A stretch of DNA of 64,000 nucleotides from Entoloma clypeatum (GCA_963565915.1 OY751486.1:310001-374000), one strand, 5' to 3'; numbered from the stretch's first letter, positions 1-11,700 are shown. Made by a program: numbers and translations. Notes: generated from the sequence alone by a model not told the origin.

Positions 1-777
1 GATGTTTTCACTGGTTGACTATTTTCCCCTTAGGATAGACGTCCCATCGTCTATCTCCAAAGATGAGAGTCATAAAGGTGAAAAATGCGGATGTCGTCGG
101 ATATGAGAGCAGAGTAGGTCGGATATCAGAGGTGGAGGTGTCGGAGGTGTCCGGAAAGAATCAATGTGTCAAAAAGATCATAATGCCAATTTGAAGAGAC
201 CGGAGGTTGTTTGGAATGCTTGCAGATGCAAGTAGTGAACTGTCTGCAGCCAGGGTTGCAAGTATACACCATGTAACTGCAAGATAGGCATAGTGCAGAT
301 ATCGGAGGTGACTAGAGGTCGGAGTGACCAAAGTCAGAGGACAGAGTTTGCAAAAGACCAACTTAAGCAATAAGACATTGAGGGCTTGCACTCTTCAGAA
401 AATGGATGGAAAAGGTACTGGCCCAATACCCAAACAATGCAAAGATTGTGAAGTGGGTGAGCTAGTGGTATCCTATAACCATAGAAATTCGAGCCAAGCA
501 AGGGTTTCACAAAATACATGAGGACCAATAGAAAATGGCGAAAATATCGGAGGAGGATGGAGATATTGGAGGATGAATGGAGGGATGTGATAGCGAAAGA
601 CCTAAACTTGAAAGACCAGATTGTAAGGCCAGGATGGAATAGGATCGGAGGGGTGCAGAGTGATGATCGAAAGAGGGTGTCAAAGGAATGGTGTCAGTTC
701 GAATATACTGTCACATAGCGTGTTTCTCAATGTCGGAAAATATCGGATGCATCGGATGAGTTGGAGCAGTCAGAGCG
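1..777. other. Non-coding flank rich in TCGGA motifs
   Basis: No credible gene is seen; the open frames are short and have no recognisable composition. The stretch holds many scattered TCGGA, ATCGGAGG and GGATGTCGG words. The same words recur beyond the inverted-repeat element at about 13540-13930 and, as the complement (CTCCGAC), in the Gypsy-C LTR. It may be an old degraded LTR of that family, but no alignment could be run. Confidence 0.4.
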
Positions 778-1004
778 TACTGTACCATTTCGACCAAGTG
801 TTCACAGGGTGTGACCTGTGACACCAAGTGTTCACTGATCAGACGGTTCACTGGTGAGTATGACCTGTGACCAAAGTTCATAATAAAGTGTTCACTGTTC
901 AAACTCAGGTGATTGTGTGTGCCAAGAGCCAGAAATGTGTAAAACCTCCCCAATTTGCACAGAAATTCACAAAAAGACTCCCAGAACACCCTTCGGGAGC
1001 CTGG

Positions 1005-1372
1005 TGTTACGGACTAACGACTACGGACGTATATGCTTACTTTTTCACTTATACTCATCGGCCCCCGCTTACACATATCGTATTATACTTTATTTCCTTT
1101 AGTATACTTCGCTCCCACGCTGACTCGCTTTCCGCAGCTGTCTGACTCATTCCGCAGTCGTCTTACTCAGACGCACTGCCTTCCGCAGTTATCTTACTCA
1201 GATACACTGCCTTGCGCAGCACTGACTCATATGCTATCGCCTATAGTCAGTACCTATATAAACCCTTTGTACTATAGCTAGATTCCTTAGATTTAGCAAT
1301 CACATTGCTCTTCGCCTTTCCATCTTCCTGCATACTCTGCCCGAACCTTGGAACGGTTTGTTACGCATAACA
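1005..1372 (+). repeat. Gypsy-A 5' LTR
   Basis: 368 bp, starting TGTTACGG and ending CATAACA, so the ends are TG/CA. A TATATAAA box lies at 1255-1262. The predicted RNA start near 1289 falls at a sequence complementary to the primer site just after the LTR. Confidence 0.95.
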
Positions 1373-1385
1373 AGTTGCTAAATCT
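1289..1385 (+). promoter_or_regulatory. Gypsy-A self-priming pair (RNA 5' end and PBS)
   Basis: AGATTTAGCAA at 1289-1299 lies 34 nt after the TATA start, where transcription should begin. Its exact 11-nt complement TTGCTAAATCT is at 1375-1385, two bases after the LTR. In Tf1 the first 11 nt of the RNA fold back onto the PBS and are cleaved to prime reverse transcription; the geometry here is the same. No tRNA-type TGG site follows the LTR. Confidence 0.75.
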
Positions 1386-2563
1386 CGTTAGGTTCGCCCA
1401 GAGCGAAGAGAGCAACTACCAGACGAGTCAAGACGTCGCGCTTCTTTGAAGACTTCACCAGTAACCCATTCAGCACGCCAGAAGCCCGACAGGAGGAGCT
1501 AAGTCCTCGAGACAGTATCAATTTTACACTCATCCAGCAGTACATCGAATCGGAGATCTGTCGCATCCTACAGCAGGTGCTTGACGAAGAACTAGACAAC
1601 GACGAGCATCGCCCCCACGGCGAGATAGCAGAGAGCATCCATCTTGCTCGACAACACCAGATCGCGCGCTACAACGCCCGACAGAACGAACTCGAAAGCT
1701 TTCGCGTTCAAGAAGAACCTCAGACAGGTCGGATCACAGAGATCAGAGAGTTTATCGGTGTCCAGACAACCGTTATCAGAAGATTGATTAGGACGCTCAC
1801 ATTGAGACGTCCCAGAGCCGCATCACCACGTCTTACTCGAAGCAGCAGATCTACGCCCACTTCACCACCAACGAGCAACAGACCGAGTACAACCGTTGGG
1901 CACGAAACGAGAGACTTGACCCCTTCTCGCGACCAACAGACGCGCAGGAACAGAGATTCATTAGAGATCTACAGAGGAAATACCCCGAACGTTTTGCCAC
2001 CGATTCCGCCGACGAGTCCCCTGACGAATTTACTTTTGACTCCGCGCAGTCAGATACCGAACAGACGCCTAGAACAGGGACTAATTTTCAACCCCTACCT
2101 GTATCCCGAACCCCATCTTCATCCCAACAACCCGACACCTCTCCTACTCCGCAGGTTCTAGACATGGCAGAAGCACCGACAGTGCAAACGATGGATACAT
2201 CCAAGATCATCAAAGATCCTGGGATGTTCAAAGACAGACACACCTTTGACGAGTGGTGGAAAGCCACCAAACTATACATCAGGTTCCAGAAGGGCCTGTC
2301 CGACGATCAGAAGATCCTGGCGGTGTTATCCCGCATGATGGAAGGGTCCGGTAAACACTGGGCCAGCAACAAGTTAGACGATCTTGCCACCGATGGCGAG
2401 ACTCGAAGTCCTGAAACAGGAGAAACGCACCATCGACGAATTCTTGGACGAATTCGAAGAGCTCTTGAAGCTGTCAAACCTTGGCGAAGAAACTGGGAAA
2501 TACATCCTGGAAAAGAACGTCAACCACAGAATTTCTGAACAAGTAGCTAGCGATGGCAAGACG
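1382..2563 (+). pseudogene. gag: Gypsy-A gag, 5' part (frameshifted)
   Basis: A Gag-like frame opens after a stop at 1379-1381 with no ATG. It reads through acidic and glutamine-rich sequence to about 1745. The plausible frame then moves to another register until the ATG at 2164, after which a retrotransposon-Gag-type segment (DEWWKATKLYI) follows. A second break near 2385 shifts the frame again. The last frame continues exactly across the Copia-A insertion: codons before 2563 and after 8352 join in register. Translation probably starts at 2164 or further upstream; this cannot be settled from a broken copy. Confidence 0.7.
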
Positions 2564-2872
2564 TGTTGAAACTTTTCCCATCACGTAGATTAGATTAGAT
2601 TAGATTACATCACGTGACCTTTACATATCTTCATTACATACTTGTTTGGTTGGTACAAACAGTAGTACGGTATATAAGACCAGGAAACTGTCAATACCAA
2701 CAAGTTGTCTCTTGACTCTTAACCAGCTCCATCGCTCTTACCAGCCTCAACCGCTCTCACCAGCCTCACCCCTCCAAACCATGTAAGTGGCTAGAACGGT
2801 TATGTAGAGTACTTCCACTGTAGCTGTGTTGCTCAGTACATCTGTGGCTAGCGCCCAGGTGGAACTTCAACA
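2564..2872 (+). repeat. Copia-A 5' LTR
   Basis: 309 bp with a tandem GATTA tract near the start, a TATATAAG box at 2671-2678 and a GTAAGT splice-donor sequence at 2783-2788. The ends are a perfect 7-bp inverted repeat. Confidence 0.95.
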
Positions 2873-3223
2873 GGTTATGGGCCCCGGATAGCAGAGGGAC
2901 TTGGGAAACGCTGGCAACAGCGAGTACCTGCCCACTCTACCCTGGTTGGCAAAGAACCGATCGAAAGATCTAGGTTCTGAGTCTTACTTCTTCACATATG
3001 AACCTGGGAACGTCAGTACGACAAGTACCTGTCATGAGGCGTCCCTAAGGGGATTGACATAGTACACTTCATGTGGAAACGTTGATCACACCTTATACGT
3101 TTCTGACATATAAAGGGTTTTCCCATGACCGCTATTCCTGAAGGGAATATGTCATAAGGAATCATTCAATTGTTTTCTCGAATCATATTCATAACACATC
3201 ACTGATTGGGAACCCCTTTTTAG
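2783..3223 (+). other. Predicted leader intron of Copia-A
   Basis: The donor GTAAGT lies inside the LTR. The acceptor is a pyrimidine run ending TTTTTAG at 3223, with CTGAT as a plausible branch site about 20 nt before it. The predicted intron is 441 nt and holds the LTR tail, the primer site and the whole leader up to 12 nt before the gag-pol ATG. The same donor and acceptor occur in Copia-B and Copia-C. Confidence 0.5.
2873..2887 (+). promoter_or_regulatory. Copia-A primer binding site (half-tRNA type)
   Basis: GGTTATGGGCCCCGG follows the LTR directly. It is complementary to the anticodon arm of initiator tRNA-Met (CCCAUAACC, anticodon CAU), not to a tRNA 3' end. Drosophila copia is known to prime with a 5' fragment of initiator tRNA-Met that pairs with the same kind of site. 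Confidence 0.75.
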
Positions 3224-3234
3224 ATTCATCTACA

Positions 3235-6200
3235 ATGTCTACTTCTCGCTCTGCTCTTGACACCATCGCCCCCTTTGACGGCATTGACTACCAAAGCTGG
3301 GCCGAGAGGGTAAAGTCCTACCTCCTCCATCAAGGAGTCTGGCGCATCGTCTCTGGCGACATCACACGTCCCGAGATCGCCGACTTCACCACTACGGTCT
3401 CCACTCCCGGTCCCACCGCCGCTGCTCCCCCTGTGTTGACTACCACGGTCGACCAACCCGGCTTCCGCAAGGAAGAAAAAGCCTGGATCAGAGACGACGA
3501 CGTAGCTCTCGGGGCGATACGCCTGAAGGTCTCTGAGGCAATCAGACGCCACATCAAAGACAGCACCTCGGCACTTGACGCGTGGAAAACGCTAAAAGAC
3601 ACCTACTCTAAGGTATCCCCGGCTGTCATCTTCGGCGACTTCAAGGCCGCCGCCACCTACAAGCTATCTGGACGCGACCCCGTGCCCGAAATCGAACGCT
3701 TGGGATCCCTTTTCGCCCGGCTCGCCGATTCGAACTTCGATGTTCCCGATCTGATGCAGGCAATGATCCTGGCCAACGCGATCCCTGACGCCTGGTCGTC
3801 ACTCTCCACTGCCCTTTTCCAGGTCTACGACGCCGACGATTTCACCTACAAAGCCGTCGCCGAGAGCATCATCTCTGAATACCGGCGCAAGTACTCGATC
3901 GGGTCTACTCGTGCGTCCAATGAGCAGGCCAAGAAAATTTCCGGGACAAAGCGAAAGGGGCAAGACCCCAAATGGGAAAAGCAGCAAAAGCCGAGTACCT
4001 CGCAGAACGATGCTGACGAGCAGCCTAACTCGGGCGACCCGAGTACCGCTTCTGAAAAGAAGAAGGGAAAAGGACGCTGGCGCAATCAGAAGAAAAGCGC
4101 CAACACTGCGGACAACGCGTCCGACCATGTGGAAGAAACGGTTGAGTTTGTTGCTCCCGCCATCCACCTCCCTCCTCTTCCGCCACCATCCTTCACCACC
4201 GTCACTGGCCGCGGGAAAACGTTAAGTACCGCCCAGCCTGATTCCGCGAGAATGCAGTCGCTCCTACAGCGAATGAACCCGCCGCCATCCCAGTACACCG
4301 GGCTTCCTTCGGGCAAGCCGTCTGCGTGGAAAAAGAATGATCACGTCAGGAAACTCGCGCGGAACATCGGTGCTCGTCCCTCAGGATCAAACCTTCGGAT
4401 TCTGGATACGATTATCCCAGAAGAAGATGAAAGACCATCCAAGCAGCGTCGAGTCACTCCGCCCTTGGATGACTCCCTCAGGATGATGGACATCGACCAT
4501 CAGAGCGAGCGGATGGGGCCGGAGCAATTTGAAGATGGGCTGATCGAACTTGACGGTTCGTCACTTTCTCCTCTCAAACTTGACCAAATGGGAAACGCTA
4601 ATAATCACGCACAGACGTTTGAATACATATTAGCTAGTACCAATGCAGATAGTATAGATCTCTTTAGTGATGATCTGTACAAAAAATATATCAAACATTT
4701 CGCGTCCTGCACACACTGCAAAGAGAGAGAACGCGCTCAGTGGATCTTAGATTCCGGCGCATCATTACACTTTACCCATGAGTTTAAAGACTTCGCGTAC
4801 TACAGGCCTCTTAAGGCTAAGCGATTTGTCCAAACGGCTGAAAAGGGAAAGAAACTGGAAATTCTCGGAGTTGGGGCCGTTCCAGTATGGCATACCCTAA
4901 ATGGGGAAATAAAAACCCACCTTCTCCGACCTGTATTCTACATTCCGGACATGGACACACGCCTATTGTCCCTAGGTGTCTTCCTTAACCACGGTTACAA
5001 AGTAGAAGGAATGCGTGGAGAAATCAACATCTCCAAAGGACAGAACAAAATACAGTTCTCGCCTCACATTCTCGGACAAACCATTTATTGGTTAGACACT
5101 GAAATACGCTATGACCAAATCCACGCGATCTCTAGCGAAGTCACTGTCGAAACCTGGCATAAGCGTCTTGGTCACCCAAATGATCAAGCACTTCGAAAGA
5201 TTCCCACCAGTACCAAAGGGGTACCTAAGACACTAGTACGTGAGAAATCACAGGAAAGTTGTACAGGTTGCCTCAAAGGGAAAATGCCAAATCAATCATA
5301 CCCCAATTCGATGACAAGAGCAACCAAGACCTTCGATCTTATCCATTCTGATCTCAAACAGATATCCACGGCATCTTACCACAAATACAAATATTTCCTT
5401 ACGTTTTTGGACGACTTCTCATCCCACGTCTGGGTCGTCCTGCTTAGAAAGAAGTCTGATGCCATCACGGCACTAAGACAATTTCTTGCGATGATCCAGA
5501 ATCAGTTCGCTGCTACCCCTAAAAAGTGGCGAGTTGATGGAGGTGGAGAGTTCGACGAATACAAGGATGTACTTGCCGATCATGGAATCCTGATCGACAT
5601 CACACTCCCATATCAGCATCAGCAGAATGGTAGAGCAGAAAGGATCAATCGAACTCTATGGGAAAAATCTCAGGCCTTGCGCTTCGACGCGTGTCTACCA
5701 CCTATGTGGTGGGAATTCTGTTTGGAACATGCAGCGTTCCTCTACAACAGAACCCCCATGCAGCGTCTTGAATGGAAAACCCCTTATTTCAGGGTGACCA
5801 ATGAGATCCCCGACATGTCCAGCGTCAGAGTCTTCGGATGCCAAGCATACGTATATATCCCAAAAGAAAAACGCAGAAACTCCCTGGAGTCAAGATCTCG
5901 ATTGATGATCTATCTCGGATCAAAACCAGGGGTCAAAGGATACCGCTTCATGGATCCTGAGACCAACACGATTTTCATGGGCGGGAAAGCTATCTTTGAT
6001 GAAAGCAAGTACCCTAGATGCCACATCGACCCCTTGCCAGAAAACCATCCAGAAATGGAAAACCCAGAGCCGGCTGATGAGTTTGAGGATCTCATCCCCG
6101 GTAGCAATGACGACGATAGTCACAACGAAATACCTCATGACCCAGTTCCCATTGAACAGGATCAACCCGAATCAGACAACGAACTGCCTGCCAATGAGCC

Positions 6201-7962
6201 TGATGACGAACCACGAGTACCCACTCCGGAACCCGAGCAAGTACCAGATCGACCGATCAGGGAACGACGAGTCCGGAAAATGCCAGGAAGCATCTATGGG
6301 GAAGACACTCCAGCGTCTGATCTTGAAAAATTAGATCGAAGACGGAGATTGGGCGGTCAAACGGCATGGATGAATGACCTCCTGATGGAGGCAATATCAG
6401 TCCAAGTAGGCACCGTTGAAATGTCCCATAAAGACATATACCCTCTTCCAAATAAAGAAGACTGGTATGCGGCTGAACGTAAAGAGCTAGACATGCTCAA
6501 ACGCCGCGGGGTGATCACGGAGCTAGTACCCCTGCCTGAAGGGAGGAAAGCTCTAAGGAACAAATGGGTTTACAATGAAAAATCCGATGGGCGTCTGAAA
6601 GCGCGCCTCGTCGCAAAAGGATTCTCACAGGTAGAAGGGATCGACTTTGATCAAATCTTCTCACCAGTCGTGAGATATGAAACCGTCCGATTAATACTGG
6701 CATTGACAGCCCTTGAAGGGTGGTTCATGACACTTTTGGACGTCTCATCAGCCTTCCTCTATGGAACGCTCCGTGAGGTCATCTACATGCGACAGCCTGA
6801 GGGCTACGTAATAAAAGGGAAAGAACACCTCGTGTACCAACTATTCAAAGCTCTATATGGACTTAAGCAGGCCGCATTAGCCTGGTGGAGAGAACTTGAT
6901 TCCTCCATGAAAAAGCTCGGCTTTGTCCGGCTTCACTCCGATGCGGGAGTTTTTATTCACAAAAGTACCAACGGGGAAATTGTAATCGCCGTCATCTATG
7001 TCGACGACTCTGCTTTTCTCGGCACAAACCGGGAATACACGCTAGAGAAGAAGAAGGCCTTCATGGCAACATGGGAATGTAGGGACCTAGGGCACCTTGT
7101 GCCTGATGGGGAACCAAAAGAATTTCTCTCTATCCAAATAAGGCAACGTGGGAAGAGGATCTTCATTGATCAAGTACCTTACCTTGAGAAAATTTTGGCA
7201 CGCATGGGGATGAGCGAATCTAATGCCACCCATACCCCACTCCCTACGGGCTACAAACCCATGGCGTCCGAAGATGAACCCAATGCGGAACTTCGATCCA
7301 AGTACCAATCCGTCATCGGATCACTCCTATATCTGATGATTGGAACGAGGCCTGACATCTGCTTTGCTGTAATCAAAATGTCCCAATTTTCCGCAAATCC
7401 CACAAAACGCCATCTAGAGGTGGCTAGGGATATTTGCAGATATTTAAAGGCAACAAAAAATTACGCAATAATGTATGATGGGGACTCAGGGAAAGGGATC
7501 TATGCATTCACAGACTCCGACTGGGCGTCAGATGAGAACACGAGGAGGTCTACCACCGGCTTCTTCATATCACTGGCGTCTGGAGCAATAACATGGGTAT
7601 CATCGGCGCAGAAGACCATCGCCCTCTCTTCTACAGAAGCAGAGTATATGGCGCTATCAGATTGCAGTCGCGCAGCAACATGGCTGAGAAGCATGCTTGC
7701 CGAACTTGGAATGCAGATCGGATCAGTACCGATCTATGGAGATAACAACGGCTCCGTCTTTATCGCATCCAACCCTGTGACTGAGAAGCGATCCAAGCAC
7801 ATTGACGTGCGATTCCACTTCGTCAGAGAAAAAGTCTCCGAAGGAATAATTACGGTCGAATTCATTGAAGGAGTGAACAACCCCGCAGACCTTTTAACTA
7901 AGAATCTGGGAAAAATCCTCTTTTCCAAGTTTATCCCGTACTTCGGATTGATAAAAAACTAG
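3235..7962 (+). CDS. gag-pol: Copia-A Gag-Pol polyprotein
   Basis: The 1,575-residue single polyprotein makes the particle and all enzymes for copia replication in the cytoplasm and integration in the nucleus. In order: a UBN2/copia-type Gag (about 1-240), a basic linker without a CCHC knuckle, aspartic protease with DSGAS (506-510), the pre-integrase HHCC region (WHKRLGHP near 641, then CTGC), and integrase with catalytic D about 705, D about 767 and E about 802. Then come reverse transcriptase with LYGLKQ near 1208 and YVDD at 1255-1258, and RNase H with TDSDWASDE and STEAEYMAL. The integrase-before-RT order defines Ty1/copia. The start is the ATG in CAATGTC shortly after the predicted leader acceptor. 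No stop or frame break is seen. Confidence 0.96.
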   Translation: MSTSRSALDTIAPFDGIDYQSWAERVKSYLLHQGVWRIVSGDITRPEIADFTTTVSTPGPTAAAPPVLTTTVDQPGFRKEEKAWIRDDDVALGAIRLKVSEAIRRHIKDSTSALDAWKTLKDTYSKVSPAVIFGDFKAAATYKLSGRDPVPEIERLGSLFARLADSNFDVPDLMQAMILANAIPDAWSSLSTALFQVYDADDFTYKAVAESIISEYRRKYSIGSTRASNEQAKKISGTKRKGQDPKWEKQQKPSTSQNDADEQPNSGDPSTASEKKKGKGRWRNQKKSANTADNASDHVEETVEFVAPAIHLPPLPPPSFTTVTGRGKTLSTAQPDSARMQSLLQRMNPPPSQYTGLPSGKPSAWKKNDHVRKLARNIGARPSGSNLRILDTIIPEEDERPSKQRRVTPPLDDSLRMMDIDHQSERMGPEQFEDGLIELDGSSLSPLKLDQMGNANNHAQTFEYILASTNADSIDLFSDDLYKKYIKHFASCTHCKERERAQWILDSGASLHFTHEFKDFAYYRPLKAKRFVQTAEKGKKLEILGVGAVPVWHTLNGEIKTHLLRPVFYIPDMDTRLLSLGVFLNHGYKVEGMRGEINISKGQNKIQFSPHILGQTIYWLDTEIRYDQIHAISSEVTVETWHKRLGHPNDQALRKIPTSTKGVPKTLVREKSQESCTGCLKGKMPNQSYPNSMTRATKTFDLIHSDLKQISTASYHKYKYFLTFLDDFSSHVWVVLLRKKSDAITALRQFLAMIQNQFAATPKKWRVDGGGEFDEYKDVLADHGILIDITLPYQHQQNGRAERINRTLWEKSQALRFDACLPPMWWEFCLEHAAFLYNRTPMQRLEWKTPYFRVTNEIPDMSSVRVFGCQAYVYIPKEKRRNSLESRSRLMIYLGSKPGVKGYRFMDPETNTIFMGGKAIFDESKYPRCHIDPLPENHPEMENPEPADEFEDLIPGSNDDDSHNEIPHDPVPIEQDQPESDNELPANEPDDEPRVPTPEPEQVPDRPIRERRVRKMPGSIYGEDTPASDLEKLDRRRRLGGQTAWMNDLLMEAISVQVGTVEMSHKDIYPLPNKEDWYAAERKELDMLKRRGVITELVPLPEGRKALRNKWVYNEKSDGRLKARLVAKGFSQVEGIDFDQIFSPVVRYETVRLILALTALEGWFMTLLDVSSAFLYGTLREVIYMRQPEGYVIKGKEHLVYQLFKALYGLKQAALAWWRELDSSMKKLGFVRLHSDAGVFIHKSTNGEIVIAVIYVDDSAFLGTNREYTLEKKKAFMATWECRDLGHLVPDGEPKEFLSIQIRQRGKRIFIDQVPYLEKILARMGMSESNATHTPLPTGYKPMASEDEPNAELRSKYQSVIGSLLYLMIGTRPDICFAVIKMSQFSANPTKRHLEVARDICRYLKATKNYAIMYDGDSGKGIYAFTDSDWASDENTRRSTTGFFISLASGAITWVSSAQKTIALSSTEAEYMALSDCSRAATWLRSMLAELGMQIGSVPIYGDNNGSVFIASNPVTEKRSKHIDVRFHFVREKVSEGIITVEFIEGVNNPADLLTKNLGKILFSKFIPYFGLIKN

Positions 7963-8037
7963 GCGAAACAGAGTACCTATATACATATGTGGGAAAAAGT
8001 AAGATGTATTTAGAAGTATGTACTAAATATGGGGGGG

Positions 8038-8346
8038 TGTTGAAACTTTTCCCATCACGTAGATTAGATTAGATTAGATTACATCACGTGACCTTTACAT
8101 ATCTTCATTACATACTTGTTTGGTTGGTACAAACAGTAGTACGGTATATAAGACCAGGAAACTGTCAATACCAAAAAGTTGTCTCTTGACTCTTAACCAG
8201 CTCCATCGCTCTTACCAGCCTCAACCGCTCTCACCAGCCTCACCCCTCCAAACCATGTAAGTGGCTAGAACGGTTATGTAGAGTACTTCCACTGTAGCTG
8301 TGTTGCTCAGTACATCTGTGGCTAGCGCCCAGGTGGAACTTCAACA
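8038..8346 (+). repeat. Copia-A 3' LTR
   Basis: 309 bp, nearly identical to the 5' LTR and followed by the second copy of the AGACG target duplication. A poly-G purine tract precedes it. Confidence 0.95.
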
Positions 8347-8738
8347 AGACGTACACCGATTACGCAAAGGAGATCCGAAACAAGGGACGACAGATGGAGG
8401 GACATGCATTAGTCATCCGAGGGGGTGGCGACACATGCACCAGATCAGGCACCACTTATGGTGGTCAAGGCAAAGCCATGGAGATCGACAAAGCAGGAGT
8501 AGCCCGTTGCTACAACTGTCAGCGCTTTGGTCACCTTGCCAAAGACTGCAAAGCCCCAAAGAAGAAAGATGGTCGTAAGTGTTTCAACTGCGACCAAGAA
8601 GGACATATCGCGCGCAACTGCCGCAAGCCGAAGAAGAACTCTGGAAAGATTAGGAAGGTGTCTGATGGAGATACCGATGATGATGAAACCATCACCATAG
8701 AGACCGATGAGAAGGATTTTCCCGAAGGGTCCGATTAA
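8347..8738 (+). pseudogene. gag: Gypsy-A gag, 3' part with two zinc knuckles
   Basis: This is the C-terminal nucleocapsid part of Gag, split from its 5' part by Copia-A. Two CCHC knuckles bind RNA: CYNCQRFGHLAKDC (from about 8509) and CFNCDQEGHIARNC (from about 8579), separated by a lysine-rich linker. The acidic tail ends at TAA 8736-8738. The frame is continuous with the pre-insertion frame when one AGACG copy is removed. The reading frame itself is intact here; the damage lies upstream. Confidence 0.85.
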
Positions 8739-11700
8739 ACGACGCTAAGTCGCGACCCTTATCCATTAAACGAACTCGCTTGCCTGGTGCAGTTACAGAC
8801 AATATAACTTATGTTATCCCTGCAAAGCGAGCCGTTGCGTCAACTAAGATTGTCAAGGGAGATAAACCTCCAAAACGACGAGAGATCAAGCTGCAAGCTC
8901 AGATCAAAACACGACGAGGACCAAAGGCCATTCAACCCGAGGTCGATAGCGGATGTGAACGCACATGTATCCATCCCAGAATAGTACGTGAACAGAACCT
9001 TCCCACACGTGGAATAAAGCCCATATCAATCCTAAATGCGGATGGATCGCCAAACCGACGACAGAAAGCAGAAAAACTTGCCGAAGTCACGCTGGACTTA
9101 GGAACACACCAGGAAACCATGGAAGCAATGGTATTGGACATTGGGAGAACAGATATGCTTTTGGGACATGACTGGTTGGTGCACCACAACCCTACAATCA
9201 ATTGGACAACCGGCGCCGTAACATTCAACCGGTGCCCATCAACATGTCAAACCAAACACTCGGATTTCAGGGTTAACCTTAATGGTTGCAAACATCGGGT
9301 TCGCATGGTGGAAGTACGAGACAAGGACGCACCCAAGAAATCGGATCAGAAATGGAAGCCCGGAGACCCCATATTGGAAGCAGTTACTTCCACACCACCT
9401 CCCACAACCAAACGACCCTCATACGTTGAACGTTTTGCCCATCTTTTTGAAAAAGAAAACTTTGACAAGATCCCAAAGGAAAGGGAATGGGACCACGGCA
9501 TCGAACTTACACCGGACGCACCAAAGGAGCTAGGGGGGAACACGTACCCTATGACCCAAAAGGAGCAAGAAGAACTGGACGAATTCATCGATGAAGGCCT
9601 GGCAACCGGAAAGATCCGACCGTCCAAATCCCCTTATGCATCACCCTGCTTCTTCATTAACAAGAAAGACGGTTCCAAACGATTGGTACAGGACTATCGC
9701 ACGGTTAACAAATTCACGGTTAAGGACAAATTCCCACTCCCACGCATCAACGACCTCTTGGATGTATTGAAGGACGCAGTCTACTTCAACAAAATGGACA
9801 TCATGTGGGGATACAATAATGTGCGGATCAAAAAGGGTGACGAATGGAAAGCCGCCTTCTTGACCAGCCGAGGATTGTTTGAACCATTGGTCATGTTTTT
9901 CGGTCTCTGCAATTCCCCGGGAACGTTCTCTCAGATGATGGCCAGCCTATTCAGGGATCAGATCCGTCAGCGCATCTGTGTGATTTACATGGATGATATA
10001 GTGGTTATTGGTAAAACCAAGGAAGAACTCGCCCGGAATACCGAAGAGATCTTGCAGATCCTGTCGGACAATGACTTGTTCCTAAAGGAGAAGAAGTGTC
10101 TTTGGGAAGTAACGAAATACCCCATATTGGGATATGTCGTTGGAGAAGGACGTGTTGAGATGGAAACTGAAAAGGTGGACACAATCCGGAACTGGCGAGT
10201 ACCCACATCAAAAAAGGAAGTCCAGAGGTTCCTGGGATTTGCCAACTTTTATCGACGCTTCATTGAAGGATACTCAAACATCGCAAAGCCACTCATGACA
10301 CTTACGGGAAATACAGCATTTACATGGGGACCAGCGGCGCAAGAAGCATTTGAAGGTCTCATACGGGCAATCACGACAGCACCAGTCTTGGAATTGCCCA
10401 AACCGGACGGACAGTTCAGGGTTGAAACCGATGCATCGGGTTATGCAATTGGAGCGGTACTCTCACAGAAACAAGACGACAAGTGGCATCCTATCGTGTT
10501 CTTGTCGCGGACCATGTCCGCGGCCGAACAGAATTACGAGATCTATGACAAGGAACTCTTGGCAGTCATGGAAGCACTGAAGGACTGGCGACATTATCTA
10601 CTTGAAGCCAAGGAACGTTTCGAGATCTTAACTGATCACAAAAACCTGGAGTATTTCCGGCGTCCTCAGGACCTAAACCAACGACAGAGGCGCTGGAAGA
10701 TGAAGCTACAAGACTATGACTTCGAATTGCGACATGTACCTGGGAAGACAAACGCGAAAGCAGACATCCTGTCACGTTTACCCTGGTATGAGACGGAACT
10801 CGAGCCGCAGGACAGCGACCAAATGCTCAAGGAGGGGCTATTTTTGAAACGATTGGAATCAGAAGATGTGATACAAATGGAGATGTTCACGGAGGAACAA
10901 TTCTTTGAAGGGGGTGAAACACCTGATTCCATCAAAATCAGAAACATCACAACCATCGAAAACCCATGGATCGTACGCATCAAGGCCTCGAATCACATGG
11001 AGACAGAAGTAGCCCAGGGTCTGAAGAAGAATCCTCACTGGTACCAGCAGGAAAATGGCATCACCTACGCAGGAGAACGAGTCTATGTTCCACCAGACCC
11101 ACAATTGCGCCAAGAACTGATGTTTGAAGCGCACGACGCACCAGTGGCAGGACATCCAGGACAGTATCGAACACATGAACTTCTCACTCGCACCTACTGG
11201 TGGCCCACCATCCTACATGACGTAAAGAAGTATGTGAAAGGTTGTGACACCTGTCAACGCAACAAGATCAGCCGCCAAAGGAGACACACCCCTCTGCACC
11301 CTAACGCCGCGCCAAGTCAACCATGGGAAGACATAGGGATTGACGTCGTGGGACCGATACCAGAATCTGATGGGAAGAACGCAATTCTGGTCATCACGGA
11401 CAGACATTCAAAGATGCTTCATCTCATCCCGACAACCGTGGAACTATCGGCTGAAGGATTAGCCAAGATCTATCGGGACCAGATATGGAAACTTCATGGA
11501 ATTCCCAAGAAGATCATCAGCGATAGGGGACCGCAGTTCGCCGCGAAGTTTATGGAGATACTTTGCCGCATGTTAGGGATCAAAAGAAATCTGTCCACTG
11601 CGTACCATCCACAGACTGATGGACAGGCTGAACGATCGCATCAGGAAACCGAGGTGTTCTTACGAAACTTTGTCAACCATCTACAAGATGATTGGGTGGA

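Larger units (their letters stand above)
2564..8346 (+). mobile_element. Copia-A: complete Ty1/copia retrotransposon
   Basis: It has 309-bp LTRs (2564-2872 and 8038-8346) with TGTTGAA/TTCAACA ends and target duplication AGACG (2559-2563 and 8347-8351). A half-tRNA primer site follows the 5' LTR and a poly-G/purine tract precedes the 3' LTR (8031-8037). The single gag-pol ORF is intact. The LTRs differ at only about one position by eye, so this copy is young and could be active. It lies in the gag of Gypsy-A, so it is the later insertion. Confidence 0.95.

Noticed and set aside
161..718. Short ORFs of 60-76 codons near the left edge
   Set aside because: They overlap on both strands in TCGGA-repeat sequence and show no protein-like features.
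2384..2569. Separate small gene before Copia-A
   Set aside because: It is the shifted continuation of Gypsy-A gag and joins in frame to the part after the Copia-A insertion.
8718..8724. TTTCCCG as the shift heptamer of Gypsy-A
   Set aside because: It is not in the register required by the gag frame; GGATTTT at 8714 is, and it is shared by the other two elements.
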